Part shown: positions 35,401 through 50,400 of the stretch, piece after piece | How the letters are laid out: each line of letters begins with the position of its first letter | Numbering within the stretch: the first letter of the stretch is position 1 | Origin: Enoplolaimus lenunculus | Taxonomy: Eukaryota > Nematoda > Enoplea > Enoplida > Thoracostomopsidae | Length of the DNA: 64,000 nt | Assembly (NCBI GenBank): GCA_030248215.1 | Contig: JASANG010000668.1 | Location: 1-64,000 of the forward strand | Reading direction: 5' to 3' | Notes under the pieces: model-generated | Seen by the model: only the letters and a program-made list of their open reading frames with translations | What the model was told of the DNA's origin: nothing | The model's database searches: none | Position numbers and translations under genes: made by a program

Positions 35401-38400
35401 AGCGTTACTTTTCTATGTTTGTGCGGAGTTATAGCTGTCGAAACGAGTGGCGCTATATAAACTGCAACTTTGCCCGGATTACCCCACTGTACTCCAAATA
35501 TTTTAGCGTTTCATTTAACCATAACACGTACTTAACGGAATTGTACGAATACTAAGTTCTCATGAAATGTGGGTTACATAAATAGTTATAATAATGCGAG
35601 CTTAATTTATTTTTCTAGGCAGTTCAGCATGGCTTTCCGTCGAAGCCGTCGTGTATGGCGTATGATCCCATGTTAAACTTGTTTGCGATTGGAACGAAAA
35701 CTGGTTTTATTAAAATGTTAGTTAGTACCTAACTGTTTTTATTTTTATTCAGTGTGCAACCGGAATTCCGATTCCGATTTTTAGTACGTTGAATAAAAAT
35801 TCTGTATCATTTACATATTAAATTGCTTTCGTTGAGTTAATTTTACAGAACCAAAGTCATCGCACACTTGTTCATGCAACCTTTTTGAATTTTTTGAATT
35901 TGTCAATTTATCCTTACCGTCATAAAATTTCTAGTTCCGATTCCGATTACAACTGCGGTATAGATTTGCGGTTCCCATTCCGATTCTGGTGTAATGCTGT
36001 TTCGCTTTACGCCTTGCTTTATATCAATATGTGTGGTATGTAAACCTCACTCACGACTGTTCTCATAAAATCAATACCTGCAGCATTACATATCTGATTG
36101 TGTCTCATACGTAGATACACAGATTTCTGCCGCTCGGTTCAACTTTCGAAAACCAATGCTATTTAGATACGGAACATGAGTATCTATCAGGGTGCCATCG
36201 GGACCGGTTATTCGAATCCGGTTTAATGTCGGGCATAGAAACTATATCGCCAGATACGTGATGTTTACGGCGGTGGTGTCTAATGTCATAAAACTGCTGT
36301 TTACAAGTAATCGTCAATAACATCTTCCTGCAATTATTGCATTCATGGCAAATAAGTTGCCATTATTGGTTAAACACGACTGAACTGATTTGATGTTATT
36401 TATTACAGATATGGAGCACCTGGTGTGGAATTTGTTGGATTGCACGAGAAAGAAGCGCAAGTGAACAAATTGTATTTCCTGCCGAATCAAGTACGTATGT
36501 ATATATCTAATGACTACAGTGAACAATATTACGTATTAGCTGCAAGCGATCTATACTTCAGATTCAATAATTTAACTGTTGGCGAGCAGCAACGAAGTTC
36601 ACGGAATAACAGCTCCAATGTCAATTGTGTTTTTAAGTAATTTTCATTCTGGGTTTATTTCTGATTTGAGCAATATCCTGCAAGCGAGAATGCCGGACTC
36701 AGACGTCGGAGTTTACCGCGAACTAGAGTTGAGGATCTGCTCACGTTCTGAAAGGTATATAAATGCATTTTTAACTTTAGGGTCGTTTGATCTCGTTATG
36801 CACTAGCGATGGTGATGGTGCTACCTTCCATTTGTGGGAGGTTAATTTTCGTGATGGCCAGTCGTTTTTGGATCATGTTAAAGAGTGTTCGACTAGAGAA
36901 ACGTAAGTTACTGCGGTACCTGAAATGGAACTAGTGAATTTAGCATTTAATTTTGCTCTGTTCAGAACATTTAGCTTTACCGAAGTTGTTGTTAAACGCC
37001 GAATACTTGAAAATGTTTATATCCAGCTGGCATAACCATTGGGCTACCGGATATAGCAGGCGGACAGTACATTTGCAACCGGAATCGGAATAATTCAGAT
37101 AATATGGTAACGATATGTTAGAAAAATTGATGATTCTTAATGTTTAAAACAAATTTTCAGTCTATAAGCCAATTTATGTGTGAAATGCAGCAGCCTTTAC
37201 ATAAAACAAATTTTTTAGGTTACAATCGGTATCATGCTGTGAATTTTGCGAAGCTAGCGATAGCGGCTCTGCGACAATTGATGACGCATCTTGCTACATT
37301 CTGATTGGAACAGAAACGAGCAATGTTTATCGACTCAACTGTGCTACACTCGAACTTACTGAATATATCATCTACCAAGACATGGTTATTCAAAAGTAAG
37401 TTCTATATCATGTCGTGTCGTATATTCATTCTCAATTATGCATCGGTGTTATAATGTTTAAGTACACTCGCATAATTTTTGTTTTAACTTCTGTTTATTT
37501 CGAAACAAATGGCTAGCTTGGAACATCGTATCTTTATGTAAAATATACGGATCATATAAATTCATTTTTGTTTAAATGACAAGCCTACACTACTTAATGA
37601 GCTGGAAATTTTCGTCCGAAATTAATCGCAGCGCAATACTTTGAGTCTGGTCCAAATGCAGCTCTAAAGTTAACTTGAGTCATACTTTTTCAAATTGTTC
37701 TCAACCTGGTTCACATGTTTTACTGCAGTTTGGGTTCGGAATTGGGCTTGCCCAATTCGTAATTGGGCTAAATTACGACTTGGGCAATGACATATATGAT
37801 TCCTATTTTTCTCTTTGTGACTTTTTAGCATTCCTGATGATTACAAGCTTAATCCAGGTGCTGTTGAAACTCTCGCCGTCAATAGATCTGATTGTTCAAA
37901 GGTAAAGGGATACGCTCTCAGTGTGCGCTAATGTAGCAGATTTGAGACACGAATATACATTGTTCCAACAGAAATATCAGTTTCAAAATTCGAAGCCAGT
38001 TTTATCATTTCAGTGGTTTTTTTGCAGAACACCGCTTTGCATTGTTGATAAAAATATAGACAAAATCTGTTTGGCAACGTGCCATGACGCGCGGCGGGCA
38101 TAGCGCAACCCTTTGTGTATCCGTTGCTGGAAATGCTTTTTTTTATGGAAATGATCATGAAGCTTTTTAATCTTATCAACAAATGGTGTTAAAACGCGAC
38201 CTTTACATCTGTTGTAGGTAGTCGTTTGAAGTGTATATTTATGTTTCCATTTTTGCAGCTATTAATCGGTTACAACCGCGGTTTAATTGTGGTTTGGGAT
38301 TCGACCGTTTCATCTGCACTCCATGCGTTGGTATGCAATCAACAAGTTCAGTGTTTGTACTGGCACAAAAGTAGGTTTGTCGATTTGCTTGCAAACATAT

Positions 38401-41400
38401 ATATAACATAGCACTGAGTAAAGCCCTATTCACACGTGCAAATTTCTGCAGCGGGAGCTCGCAGCTGCAACTTGCACGAAATACTTCAAGCTGTGAGTAT
38501 TTTCAAAAGACCATTCCGATTGACCAATCAAACTGCAGGTGCAAGAAATACAAGTAACTTGCAACTGCGTTCATTGGCGCGGAATTATAATTCAATTGCA
38601 TGAATTTCAGTGAATAATTTGCAGCAGCAAGAGCTTCAAAGCTGCTTTCTGACCAAACTTGCGCATACAAGTTGCACGTGGAAGTTTTTAATGCAAAAAC
38701 ATGCACGTGTGAATAGGGCTTTATAAGTAGTGTTTGTAAGTGTATCTTAAATAGTGTTTGTAAGTGTATCTTTTGTTGCTTACAGTTATATACATAGTTT
38801 CTGCATATCGGATTTGCTTTAATTGATCCTTTTGTGCTAAAATTCTTGAAAATGGGCAGCTTTTGACAGGAATTAATTGAAAATTTAAATAAAATGAAAT
38901 GTTGGTAATTGTTTTGTTTTTGTCTTTGTAGACGGTCGACAGTTTATTTCTTCGCATAACGACGGATCATATGTAACATGGGATTGCGCTGAAATAGGAA
39001 CAACGTCACCATCGGGTGCACCAAATGTTCCTTTTGGTCCATTTCCGTGCAAAGCCATCGAAAGCGTGATGTGGAAATCCACTTCAAGGTTAGATCGATG
39101 TATACGTAGTTGCGTAGTTTTACTTTTAAGATATAATCTTGTAGTGCGATACAGTGGTGTGGTCCGGCAAGTCGCGTATCGCCGGACAGTCCAGACGTCA
39201 TTAAAAGAGTCCTGACTCAGACCTCATATTTTTAAATATATGTAGCCGGTTGTAACTGAAATTCCCGCTCCGGCATTTTTTCACCTTTCGGTTCCGATAA
39301 ATTTTTTAACGGTATTAAAATTCCGGTGTTAAATTTTGGTCAGTGGAAATTAAGCGTTTTACTAAAAAATGGTAACAAAAATAAAGTAGATTTCATTAGT
39401 AGTATATAAACCTTGACAATTACCGAAAATAACCATCAAAGCTACATTTCGCTTCCGTGGATAATGAAAATCCAAAGTACAGCAGACTAAGTAAATACGT
39501 TTCTTCAGCTAAGGTTCTTTTGCTTATTTAAAAATAGTATAGCAAAAAGAAAATTAAAATGAATTTTTTGGTGGCCACTTTCCGGTTCTGCTTCCGGTAG
39601 TTTCTCATATTTCGGTTCCGGTAAATTGTTGTTTTGGTTGCACCCTAGTATGTTTTATTTATTATTAATTGGTGATAGATCATGTAATTTTCAATCAGCG
39701 GAGCGAACGGTGAGCTTAGAAGTTTAAACTATATTCGCATGTGATTTGTCTAACTCGTCAGTAGACTTTGAGTGCGCGGCTACTACGGTTCGCTTGTTTG
39801 ATAACTTGTTACCAAATGGTAAAAAAAATGCTGCACACAGTTGAAAATATGGCTGCAGATTAACGAATAGCTACTGTAAGCTGACTCTTTCGGCGTTTTG
39901 CAGTGGCGATGATTTGATAGTGTTTCGCGGTGGCATGCCGCGTGCATCTTTTGGCGACCGTCACACAGTCACCATCATGCGATCTGGCTCAGGAATCGGC
40001 GGCAATGGTGGAGGTCAACAGGTTGTTTTTGATTTTACAAGCAAGGTTTTGGACGTAATTTGTCTGGATTCAACAGCGACGGAAGATGACTCTGGTAAGA
40101 ACCTATGTGTTTTGTTTGTTGCTAAAATGTATTTTGCGAATGCTGTTAATATGCTGTCTTGATTGGTAAATTTTGTGTCGATATTAAAGCGGATTTCATT
40201 TTTCAATTATTTCAAAGGGATCTTTTGCAGCTTTTTTAAACGTTATATATTTGTTTTCTTGAACCGCGGAACTATTTGCCTTCAGCTCAGAATTGTCAAT
40301 TTAAAATAGCACGTAAATTATCTTTTCAAAATTGCAAGTTTTATATACTGACCGGTTATATTTCTAGATTTTGCTTCAACAAGCTAGCTTAAAGGCTCTA
40401 TCTGGTACTGCTTAACGTCGAATTACTTAAAAAGTGGCCTTATTTTGTGGTATAAAATTAATTTTGATCCAATCAGTTGTGAAATAGATTTTGTCCTCAG
40501 TCCTAAGTACCAAAAAGAAACAGTCAGATTTTGGACATGTGGTTTGGTGATGTATAACCATATTATCTGTCATCAAGCATGCCATAACGTTGAATCGATG
40601 TTATTTTATTGTGTTTAGACTACGACGATCCACATTCGGTGCTTATATTGTGTCAGGAAGAGCTTGTTGCAGTCGATTTGGTATCACCAGGTTGGCCAAT
40701 GCTCACTGCGCCTTATTTACATTCCGTTCATGCGTCAAGCATTACTGCAGGCGCACATTTTGTTGGCATCACAGACAGTGTGTGGCAGTGGTTACACGAC
40801 GCTGCTTTAGCTCAATACAGTGCGAAACAATTTTCGTCACGGGTAAGTAGGTAGCAGTCGCATGGACGTAGACAAGAAAATCAAGAATTCTGAAAAGTGT
40901 TTTGTATTACAACTGAAAAATCTCCTTAATGTGCTTGGACAGAAATCTCATCAGGGGGTGGTGTTCACTGACTCCTAAACACAACAGGGCCTTGACTGAT
41001 GTAGAACATGAGAAAGTTCAATGTGTTTCATTGACTATTACCGTATGGTGTATAGCGATTGCTGTGCGGCAACTAAATAAGGACCGGCGAGTTCGATGAC
41101 TGTTTGGCAGTGTTTTTTGGTTTATTGAGTTTTCGAGAATTTGGAATTTGAGTATTCATTATATATTAGTTTTCGTGATGAAACAGGCTCAATCCTGATA
41201 GTTTTGAGGAAAACGTTTGAACACCATTTTTATACATCTTTTGTTTTAGGCATGGCCCATTCAAGGAGGCAAGAATGTGCAGGAGCGCGCGACATCAAAG
41301 GATCTGCTTATCACTGGGTAAGATGGTTTAGAAGGCTGGAGTTTTCGTGATTAGTAAATAACCGCAGTTTTGTTGTTAACCTTGTTGTGTTAGCTCAGTT

Positions 41401-44400
41401 TTACAATATGTTCAATGCAGAGTGTAAGGAAATGGAAACTTTGAGAAGCCGTCTGCATTTGTAGCAGTTTGTGGTTGTTGTTGCAGACACGAGGATGGAA
41501 CCGTAAAATTTTGGGATGCATCAAATCTCAATCTGAATCTACTATTTGTTTTAAATACCGCGCGATATTATGTTGACTATGTGGACTCGTCTGGTACAGG
41601 ACAAGAAGAAGAAGAATGGCCGCCGTTTAGAAAGGTTGGAGGACTTTGGGTTCAAATACTACTTGCTTGTATATTTGTTCCTTTTCTGTTTTGTATTGCT
41701 TGTATATTTGTTTGTTTGTTCAATTACTTATATTTTTCCACCTGTCAAAGGTAAGGTTCTCAAGGTTCGCAATAGCGCTTGTTATTTTACATTCGTTTAC
41801 TTTCTTGTTTTGTTCAGGCTGGCGTATTTGACCCTTACACAGATGATCCGCGTTTTGCAATTCACAAGATTGCATTTGACGTAGCGACTGGAACACTGTT
41901 GCTAGGTAGCGCAGCAGGCCAAGTGTCGGTATGGGAATTAATAAATGAAAATCGGACCGTAAAAGTACAGGTATTTAAACGTAGTACGCAGAGTGTAAAG
42001 CCGAACTTAATTATACCGGAATTCGAAGGGAAAATTTATGCCGTAATCTGGACTGTAAATTTTCAGAACTCATACGTTTTACATGTCGAATCTTATATGT
42101 AATTGGCATGTGCTAAATTAATGTATATGTTTCAGAGTGGTTTTTATGCATGTTTCTACAATAAGTTTCCATGCCGTATATAGGAAACGTTAGTTTGGAA
42201 CTGATGGAAGCACCGGTTAGGTTATGAAACATGGTGCAATAATATTGGTTATAAATGCGAAAAATTACTATTCCGATTGCTATAGATCCTGCACTCGGAA
42301 TTTGATTGGAGATTTAATTACTATTCTAATCGAAATCGGAATTCCGGTTGCAGTCTTGTCACTTTGTTAATTATTTTTCAAGTAGCATTCGAGAAATCGC
42401 TACGGTCACGCTTCATTTTTAAGCACCAGAATTAGTGTGTTTGCTGAAATTTGGGAACACTGATTCATACTGTTTCTGTAAAACGGACGTTAACTTGAGT
42501 TCTTCACTAAATTGAAACTGAATTTTGTATCTAGTGCAAGTTCATGCCATAGTGTATAGTGAGAGATCTTAATTTTAGGCCACTGCCATGACAATTATCA
42601 AAGAATCTGATCGGTTTATCTGGTCGGGACCTGAACCGCTAGCACTGATTGCGGACGAGCTGTCTTACGATGCGCCTGGTTACGCTCCAATCAGCATTGT
42701 CCAAGTATCGCCTCCTGCGTCATGCACTGCCCTTGCGCTCGAAACAAACATGAAAATGTAAGGTTTTTAGTGAGCTTTGGGACATGAGACAAAGATGAAT
42801 ATGTGTTTTTGCGCATTTGGACACGAAACCAATATGAAAATGTGAGCATTTCTTTTGCGTTTTGGGACGTGATTCCTAGTACAAGTACTTTCCGTTTTAC
42901 GGTGTTTCGTTAGAGTTCTAGTTGTGTTGTGTGTTTCTTGTAGGTTTGGTTATGGAACAGCTCATGGGTTTGGATTGTTCGATTACAAGCGGCAAAAGCC
43001 CGTCTTGACAAAGGAAACGGTTACCAGCGCTACCGGTTTGTCATTTTAAAATATTTATATTTGTGCTAGGCAGGGTGCAACCGGAATTACAATTTACCGG
43101 AACCGGAATTTGAAAATTTTACCGGAACCGGAACCGGAAAGTGAAAAATGCATTTCACCAAAAACTTCATTTTAATCGTATTTTTTGCTCTATTATTTGT
43201 GAAACAACCTTAGTCGAACATAGGTATTTATTTTATTTGTTGTATTTTAGATTTTCGCCGTCGAATAAAGTGAAATCCATTATCAATGGCTTATATTCGG
43301 AGTACAAGTGGCTTTCAAAAGAGATTCTTAAAAATTAGCAAAGTTAAGAAAACGGCCAAATTATAACGCCGGAATTTTTAAATCCGGTAAAAATTTACCG
43401 GAACCGGAAGGTGAAAAAATGCCGGAACCGGAACCGGAATTTCGGTTGCACCCTGGTGCTAGGAGTAATAATTTGTAAATGATTGTGTAGGAAACACTCG
43501 AAAAGTGCCAAAGCTGTTACTTACTGTATTCTTTTTGTTGAGAATTGTAGTATTTTATTTGACGTGGGTTATGTCCTAGAATTTTGAAATAATTGTAGAA
43601 ATTAACTTTTTCGTTTATTGCGAAGTCAAATTTATAAAGTAACCTGGTTTGAAATTACGTGAACACCGATATGTAGCATTTAGGTATACAGGTCTATTGT
43701 GATGGGTTAAATTTGTAAAGCGAAGACAGCGATCGAAATGCTGACTAACTCAATACTAAATTAATGCTTACTTGATAGTTTTGTGCTACTAGATGGATCT
43801 GAGCAAGCAGTCGCAGCAGGTGGCCTGCTTAGTGGCGATGGTACTACTGGCATATCGCGGTTCAAGTCGTTCAAAAAATCACTGCGAGACTCCTTTCGAT
43901 CTCGTCGACGGCGCAATCGACCCAGTCAACCACAACCTGCGGCGACGGCAGGGTCTGGATCACCATCGAAGCAAACAACTGAACATCCGTCTGAACTTCC
44001 AGGGGCTTCTGGGTATGTTTCTCGGCGATATTTAATTTCGCAACGCTGTATCATATCATTTTATAGGGGTGTGACTCAGCCTCGATTTTGAACGCGTTGG
44101 TTTGGTTTTTATGTTGACACGCTTACGATCGACGCTCTTTTATTGAGCGAGGCTGGAACGTTTATTTCTTGCATTTAAAAGTCTAATTAATATGTGCTAT
44201 GTTGTGATAAATTATTGGTGGTTCATCATATTCGGAAAACGTGGCAATTATGGTAACTTTACAGGTCATTGTCTCCTTTTTCAACAGATGCGTTATTTTT
44301 CATTATTTTTTGTTTCAGACGCATGGGTTCCCCTGAACTGGCGTCTGGTGCAGCAAGTGAAAAGAGTGGTAAAGCCTCTGGTAGTGATGGAGAAGCATCT

Positions 44401-47400
44401 CAGAAAAGGTACGTACTGTTATATATTGAATCAGTAACTGTCCACAATACTTGGTTGGATTTGACAATAAGCACGTTACCGACCGAGGGATCTATTTTCA
44501 AACCATTTTGCATATGTAGAACTTTTTATTCCCTTTTTCGTTCCTGTATCATACAACTGCTATTGGGAAACCGAAGTTACTCGGCTTATCGATGTTCAAC
44601 AAATATAAACTTACGTAGTTAGTGACCTCGCTACTGTTGTATTATGTTTTCAGACAAAATTTGACTTCTGATCGCAATGCAGGCAATTAAATTATTTAGG
44701 CCATCGTTTACGAATCTTTTCAGCAAATCACCATCGCCCAGCAAGAAGAGCCCTGTAACTCCTGGAAGTGGAACAGGAAGTCCGCGAAAAGCGACAAAGC
44801 TGCCCGCCGCTTCTGTTGGAAGGCCGCCAGTTGAGGACGATACGCCGCGTCCGGTTGAAAGAAGTGTGGAAGCACGAGGTGAAGCCAAACAACAAAGCGT
44901 TGTCAATAGTTCGCTCGTTCGTGCGATGATTTTTGCAAATACTACAGTCACTACAGGTGAGTTCATTAATTGTGGGGTTGATAGACAGCACTCTTCGGAG
45001 TGTAGGGTGCAATCGTCGCCCGGCTTCTGTATTCTATATTGCTGAATATTTTCCGCTGAAGAGGAAACATAACTATATATTAACGGTTTTTTGACTAAAA
45101 TTTCAATATTTCACGGTGACTTTTGTTCGAAAGTATAACATATGTATTAACGTAACAAAACTAAAACATATGTAGGAACAATTATTTTAATTTATAGCAA
45201 GTAATATTCGTTAGCGTCAAACTATTACTTTCAAATTCAGACACAGAACGGTGTTTAAATTTGCAAAATTGGAATTTCTGACACTTGAAGATCACACCAG
45301 GATCTTTTGTTTATTTCAGAAGTAGGATATAATATGGTACGTATAGGTTGTCAATTTGTTTTTAGGGTCTGCTGTTGGTCCGACGTTTATCGTTGGTTCA
45401 AGCGCTGGAACTGTTTTCATTTATATGCTGACAACTGCATCTGTACCCATTGAAACGTCACACGCAGAGCCAGGAGAAACGAATATTGGCACCAGCGAAG
45501 ACTCGGGCGCGCAGCAACTAACGAACGAACCGGATAACGCAGAACAGCAGCATGGCACAGAACTGAACTCACCACAAACAGATATTACTGAAGGTCAAGG
45601 AGAAACAACCGCTGAATCAACTCCGCAAGCTATAGATACGTTCATGGAAGAACGTATACAAGCAACGCTGGCGAAAGAAATACAATTGAGGTTAGGAGGG
45701 TAGGAATAGATGGTCTTAAATGATTGATCTAAAATTAAGGAATCGTTTAAAATGTTAGTAAAATCGTTCGCTTTCTTCAGTGCGCACGGTAATAGTTTTG
45801 CATGTAGTTATTTGAATCATACTATCGCTTCTGTTTCGCCCCCCCGTGATTTTGCCATTAATTGTAGAATTTTTGTTTGGTATATTTCAAAAAATAATTA
45901 TTGAGCGAAGATCGGAGTTTCGCGAAGCTTTCTATGTTTTGTGCTCGGGGTTCGAAAGATGGATGCCCGTCCATCTGTCCTTACGAAAAAATCTCAGGGA
46001 CCGCTGTACCGATTTTGATAAACGTTTTTGTTTGAAAGCCTGTCATCCTGGGGTGTTAACCTCGCGTTGGTGTGTTAAAATTTCAAGCTGTTTATTAGCT
46101 ACCGGCTAATTTGCATAATTGGTTTAGCCTAAATTGGGACTTTTTAAGAGATTTCACTAATTAAAAGGGTTTTTGGGTGCGTTGAATCTAAATAAATTGT
46201 CAACAAGCCTTCAAAACCGATAATTTAACAGTTAGTTAATAGCTAATTTGCAATAATACCATAATTGATAAGATAAGCCTATATTAGGGCTTTTTGCAAT
46301 ATTTAACTAATTATTAGGGTTACTGAATGTCTTTGGGTGCAAGGCATCTGAATAAATTGTTTACAAACATCCAAAACAGTCAAATAATAGTTAGCTAATA
46401 ACTAATTTGCATAATAGCTTAATTGTTTAAGTGTGTTCGAGGTTCGCTCAATACATGTAGTCCTACTACGTCTGATGTACATTTAACGACAGCAGCTATA
46501 TAGTTTTATAGGTTTTATGCTAGTTGACTTGATATCATGTCACATTGAACTATGCTGATACAATACTTCTTGACTATTTTAATACTGTACGGCAAGCCAA
46601 CGCACTTGAACTACCGCGTAGCACCGCATAATAATTTGTAAACAATAATTTTTGAATGGCGTTAGCGGCCGGACGACATGTTTAGCGCCACCCTTAATCG
46701 GTTTCTGTAAACAGTCGTCATTGTTACTAAAGTTCAATGACGTTTTTCAGACATCGGGCTCCTGTTATGGCATTGGCTGTGTTGGACGCCAAAAATATAC
46801 CGTTAGATAACCAAATCGTGGTGGCGTCTGTGCAATCTGACACTGGTCCTACCGAGCGGCGCACAAATACAGAAGGCACTGTTGGTAGCGGTGAAAGTGG
46901 TGTTTGGGCTGTGTCATCTGGGACTGCTAGCGAGCAAGCTCCGGGTGTCGTACAATCTGCGGGCGAACCGGACGCTGCTAGACAACAAGGTGAAGCTGGA
47001 GATATGCCTTTTGCAACAACTACACCAGCAGCTCCGCCTGTGTCTGGAGGAACAAGCGGGCACAAGTTAGTCATTGCATCAGAAGAACAATTGAAGGTTA
47101 GTGAAAGCTTACGTAGCAGTTTGGGATAGATTAATTATTTGCTTGCGGTCTGAAAGCTGGTTGCTTCGTGTTCCATAGCGTTTTGTGCTTTTCTATATGT
47201 CTGAAATAAAAATCGGAAGTTGAGTATTTTAAGGACGCGATTTTCACCAACGACGAAGCAGAAATCGGCGTTTTACCAGCGTCGCGTTTTAACAAAATAC
47301 TTTGTGCTGATCTGCTTGCTTCATTAAAATAATCTCAGTAGTTTACAGTTAAGAAACGTAACGTTGTTAGTATTTTTACCGGTCTCGTTATCCATACCGT

Positions 47401-50400
47401 GTTTTTTCATTTGTTTTTCGTGGAAAAACAATCCTGGAACAAAGTTTGTGTTTCTAGATGTTTCACTTGCCAACTCTGAAGCCAAGTCGGCACAAATACA
47501 AGATTACAGCGACCGAAGGCTCACGTATACGCAAAGTCGCATTTATTAATTTTCAAAGCAAATCAGGTACGACTAAAACTGTTTTCAGTCATAACAGGTT
47601 AGACACAGAACTGGCTTTAGTTGTTTTATGAGCTATAATTATGAAATGTAATACTGGGAGGTATACTTTTTTGATAATTTAGATACAAGTTTCAATGACC
47701 TCAATTTAGTCCCGCTTGATTTTTAAACTTAGACACATATTAAAAAGGCAACAGTAACGTTAACACAATGTTAAAACAATTGTAAATCACATGCTTCGAG
47801 GACCTTATTGTTTTGGTAGTATAGAGCGAACTTTAGTGGCTGTATTCTGAAATTGGGTAACTCTTATTGCGCCAGTTACTATAGGTTTTCAACATGGTGC
47901 AACCGGAATTCCGGTTCCGGAATTTATTCTCCTTGTGGTTCCGGTGTCGGTGAATTTTTACCGGGATTAAAAATTTCGGTATTAAAATTTGCTCGGTGGG
48001 AATTAAGGTATTTTGCTAAAAAATGACGATAAAAATTAAATAGAATTTATTAGTATAGTATGCAAACCTTGACAACCGCTGAAAATAAACCGTCAAAGGT
48101 AGATTTCGCTTCTGTAGACTATGAAAATCTAAAATACAGCAGATAAAGTGACTACCTATTATTTCATCAATAATTTTGCAAAAAAGAAAATTAAAATGAA
48201 TTTTCCGGTGGCATTGTTTTCATTTTCCGGTTCCGTTTTCGGTATTTTTTCTTTTCCAATTCCAGTTCCGGTAAATTGTAATTCCGATTGCACCCTTGTT
48301 TTCAAGCATGCGAACAGCTTCAGCACGAATCTTAAATTTTTCATTGAGGAGAAGTTAAAGTCAGGTGCAAGAAATAAGCAAAATTTTGAAATTTAGCATT
48401 TTCTGGTTCGAAAATATGTTCACAAATCACAACCGCAGTTGTCGTTATTTGTTTTAGATCCATCAAAAATTGAACCGTTTGTGGTTGTGGTGACAAATCA
48501 AGGTGAAGTTGATGCGTTTTCTACACAACATTTTCGCAGATATTTGAGCGGCATTCAAGCAATCAAACGCGATGATTTAAAGTACGAGATTTTAGATTTA
48601 TTTTAATATCAATTCTATTTCTGCAAATACTAGTGGGAGTCCGCCGTCTACGGGGTCTGTTTATGGTACGCAGTTCCTTTTAACTCTTTTTGTAATACAT
48701 AATATGGCAGGCATAAACATTACTCTCGAATTGCGTAAAAATAAGGTTATAGCCTATAGGTGATCCCACATCAAGCTGTCAGTGAAAAATGACACTCTTT
48801 TCATTGTTTTTTCTGTTGATTGTTGTATAAGAAGGAAGGCATAGCCATTCCAACGTATTGTTTTGTAGTGGAATCAATTCAACAGTGCTAACTCGTGATG
48901 GCTGTGGCATTTATCTTGTGCATTCGTGCGAATTTCAACGCTTTACACTCGCGGCCGCACCGGCGGTTGGTGAAGGACGTTGGACTCCAAACTGTACACT
49001 GGAACTGCCAGAAGGATGTCGGCCGGAACCGCCGCGGCCAGAGGAACCTGAACATTCGTCGCCGAACGATATGGAAACGTAAGAGGGTGTCTCCTTGTTT
49101 TGAGAACCCCAAACCTTTAATAAACTCAAAACATGGTTGAATTTTTGTCGATTTTGGTACAAATTATAAAAATTAATAGTTTTAGCTCGGAGAATGTGTA
49201 AAGGTTCACATTCGACAGTTCTGTTTGGACAGATGTTACGCACAAATAATAGAATTTTCTAGAGCGGACAATAAAATGGATGAAACACACGGCAGTGGTT
49301 CAGAAATGGCCACGGCGGCTGGGGCAACTTCAGGAGCAAGTATCCTCGATGAAAGTGTTGCAAGCAGCACCGTATTGCCGTCTGATATTACAGTAGACTC
49401 TATTCGTGATTATACGTCGTCTGTTATCACTGATCAAGATTCAGCGAAGTTAGTGTATTTTAAAATATTTTTGAATGATGTGGGATCGCTAGGGAGAAAA
49501 GTTTGAGTAGCCCGGAAAAATAACTTTAAAGCTCTGCCATATGAATATTTTATATTTTGTGTGAGATGTAACTTTATGTTAGAATTCGAACCCCGAAGTT
49601 CTATATGTCGGATTTGAGAAAGTTAGTCGCTTGAAGTTTAGTGGTGTTAACGTCTTGTTTTGTAGTGAAGGCTTTGCTTAACACAATTCTAGATCATTTG
49701 CTCTTAATGCGGGATAGGACAGGTTATATTTAAAACTGTTGTGTAAGAAAGGTTTTTTGAAAACCAGTGCAGGAAAAGTGTTAGGTTAAGCTTTTGTGAG
49801 CAACTGTCTGGACGCTGATTTGGTAAACAGAAATATTCTAACATTTTGGTTTTCCCGTACACTGGCTGGTTTTTTACCTGAAGCTATTGCAACAGTTGCT
49901 TATTTTGTTTTAGAATGTCAGGAGCTCGTAGTAAATCACCAACAACTGCAGTGAAAACCACCGTGTCGTCGACGAAAGAACACTCAACAGCTAGTAAACA
50001 AGGCAGCGGAGCCCCAGGTGTAGTGACAGGAGCTGGCGCTTGCGGCAGTATGAACAATGGTGAAGCACAAAATGCCAAAGAACAAGTTGTGTCTGAGCAA
50101 ATGAATGGACGTAAGTAGGCTAGTAAAGTGTTATTTGAACGTATTTGAGGAGTTTTGTGACGTTTACGATACTTTGTAAATGGTGTCGGTGTGTCAGAAA
50201 AATTGTTTATGATACTTATGTTAAAGTGGTTGTATTTTAAAGTGGCTTAATGCCAACAGCCAGCATAGCGGTTGCTAACATCAAATAAAAGATTCGCTAG
50301 GCTGCGCACTGTTGCAGCGTTTTAGTTTCAGTATTTAAACTGCTTATGTTTTTCCGGCTTCATTGTTTATCACTCAGACCAACATGTAATTTGGTATACA

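Noticed and set aside
44653-44690. Alternative acceptor TTTTCAG at 44653 for lgl exon 18
   Set aside because: The frame from there meets a stop (GGCAATTAA) before the conserved part; the acceptor TATTTAG before 44700 keeps the frame.
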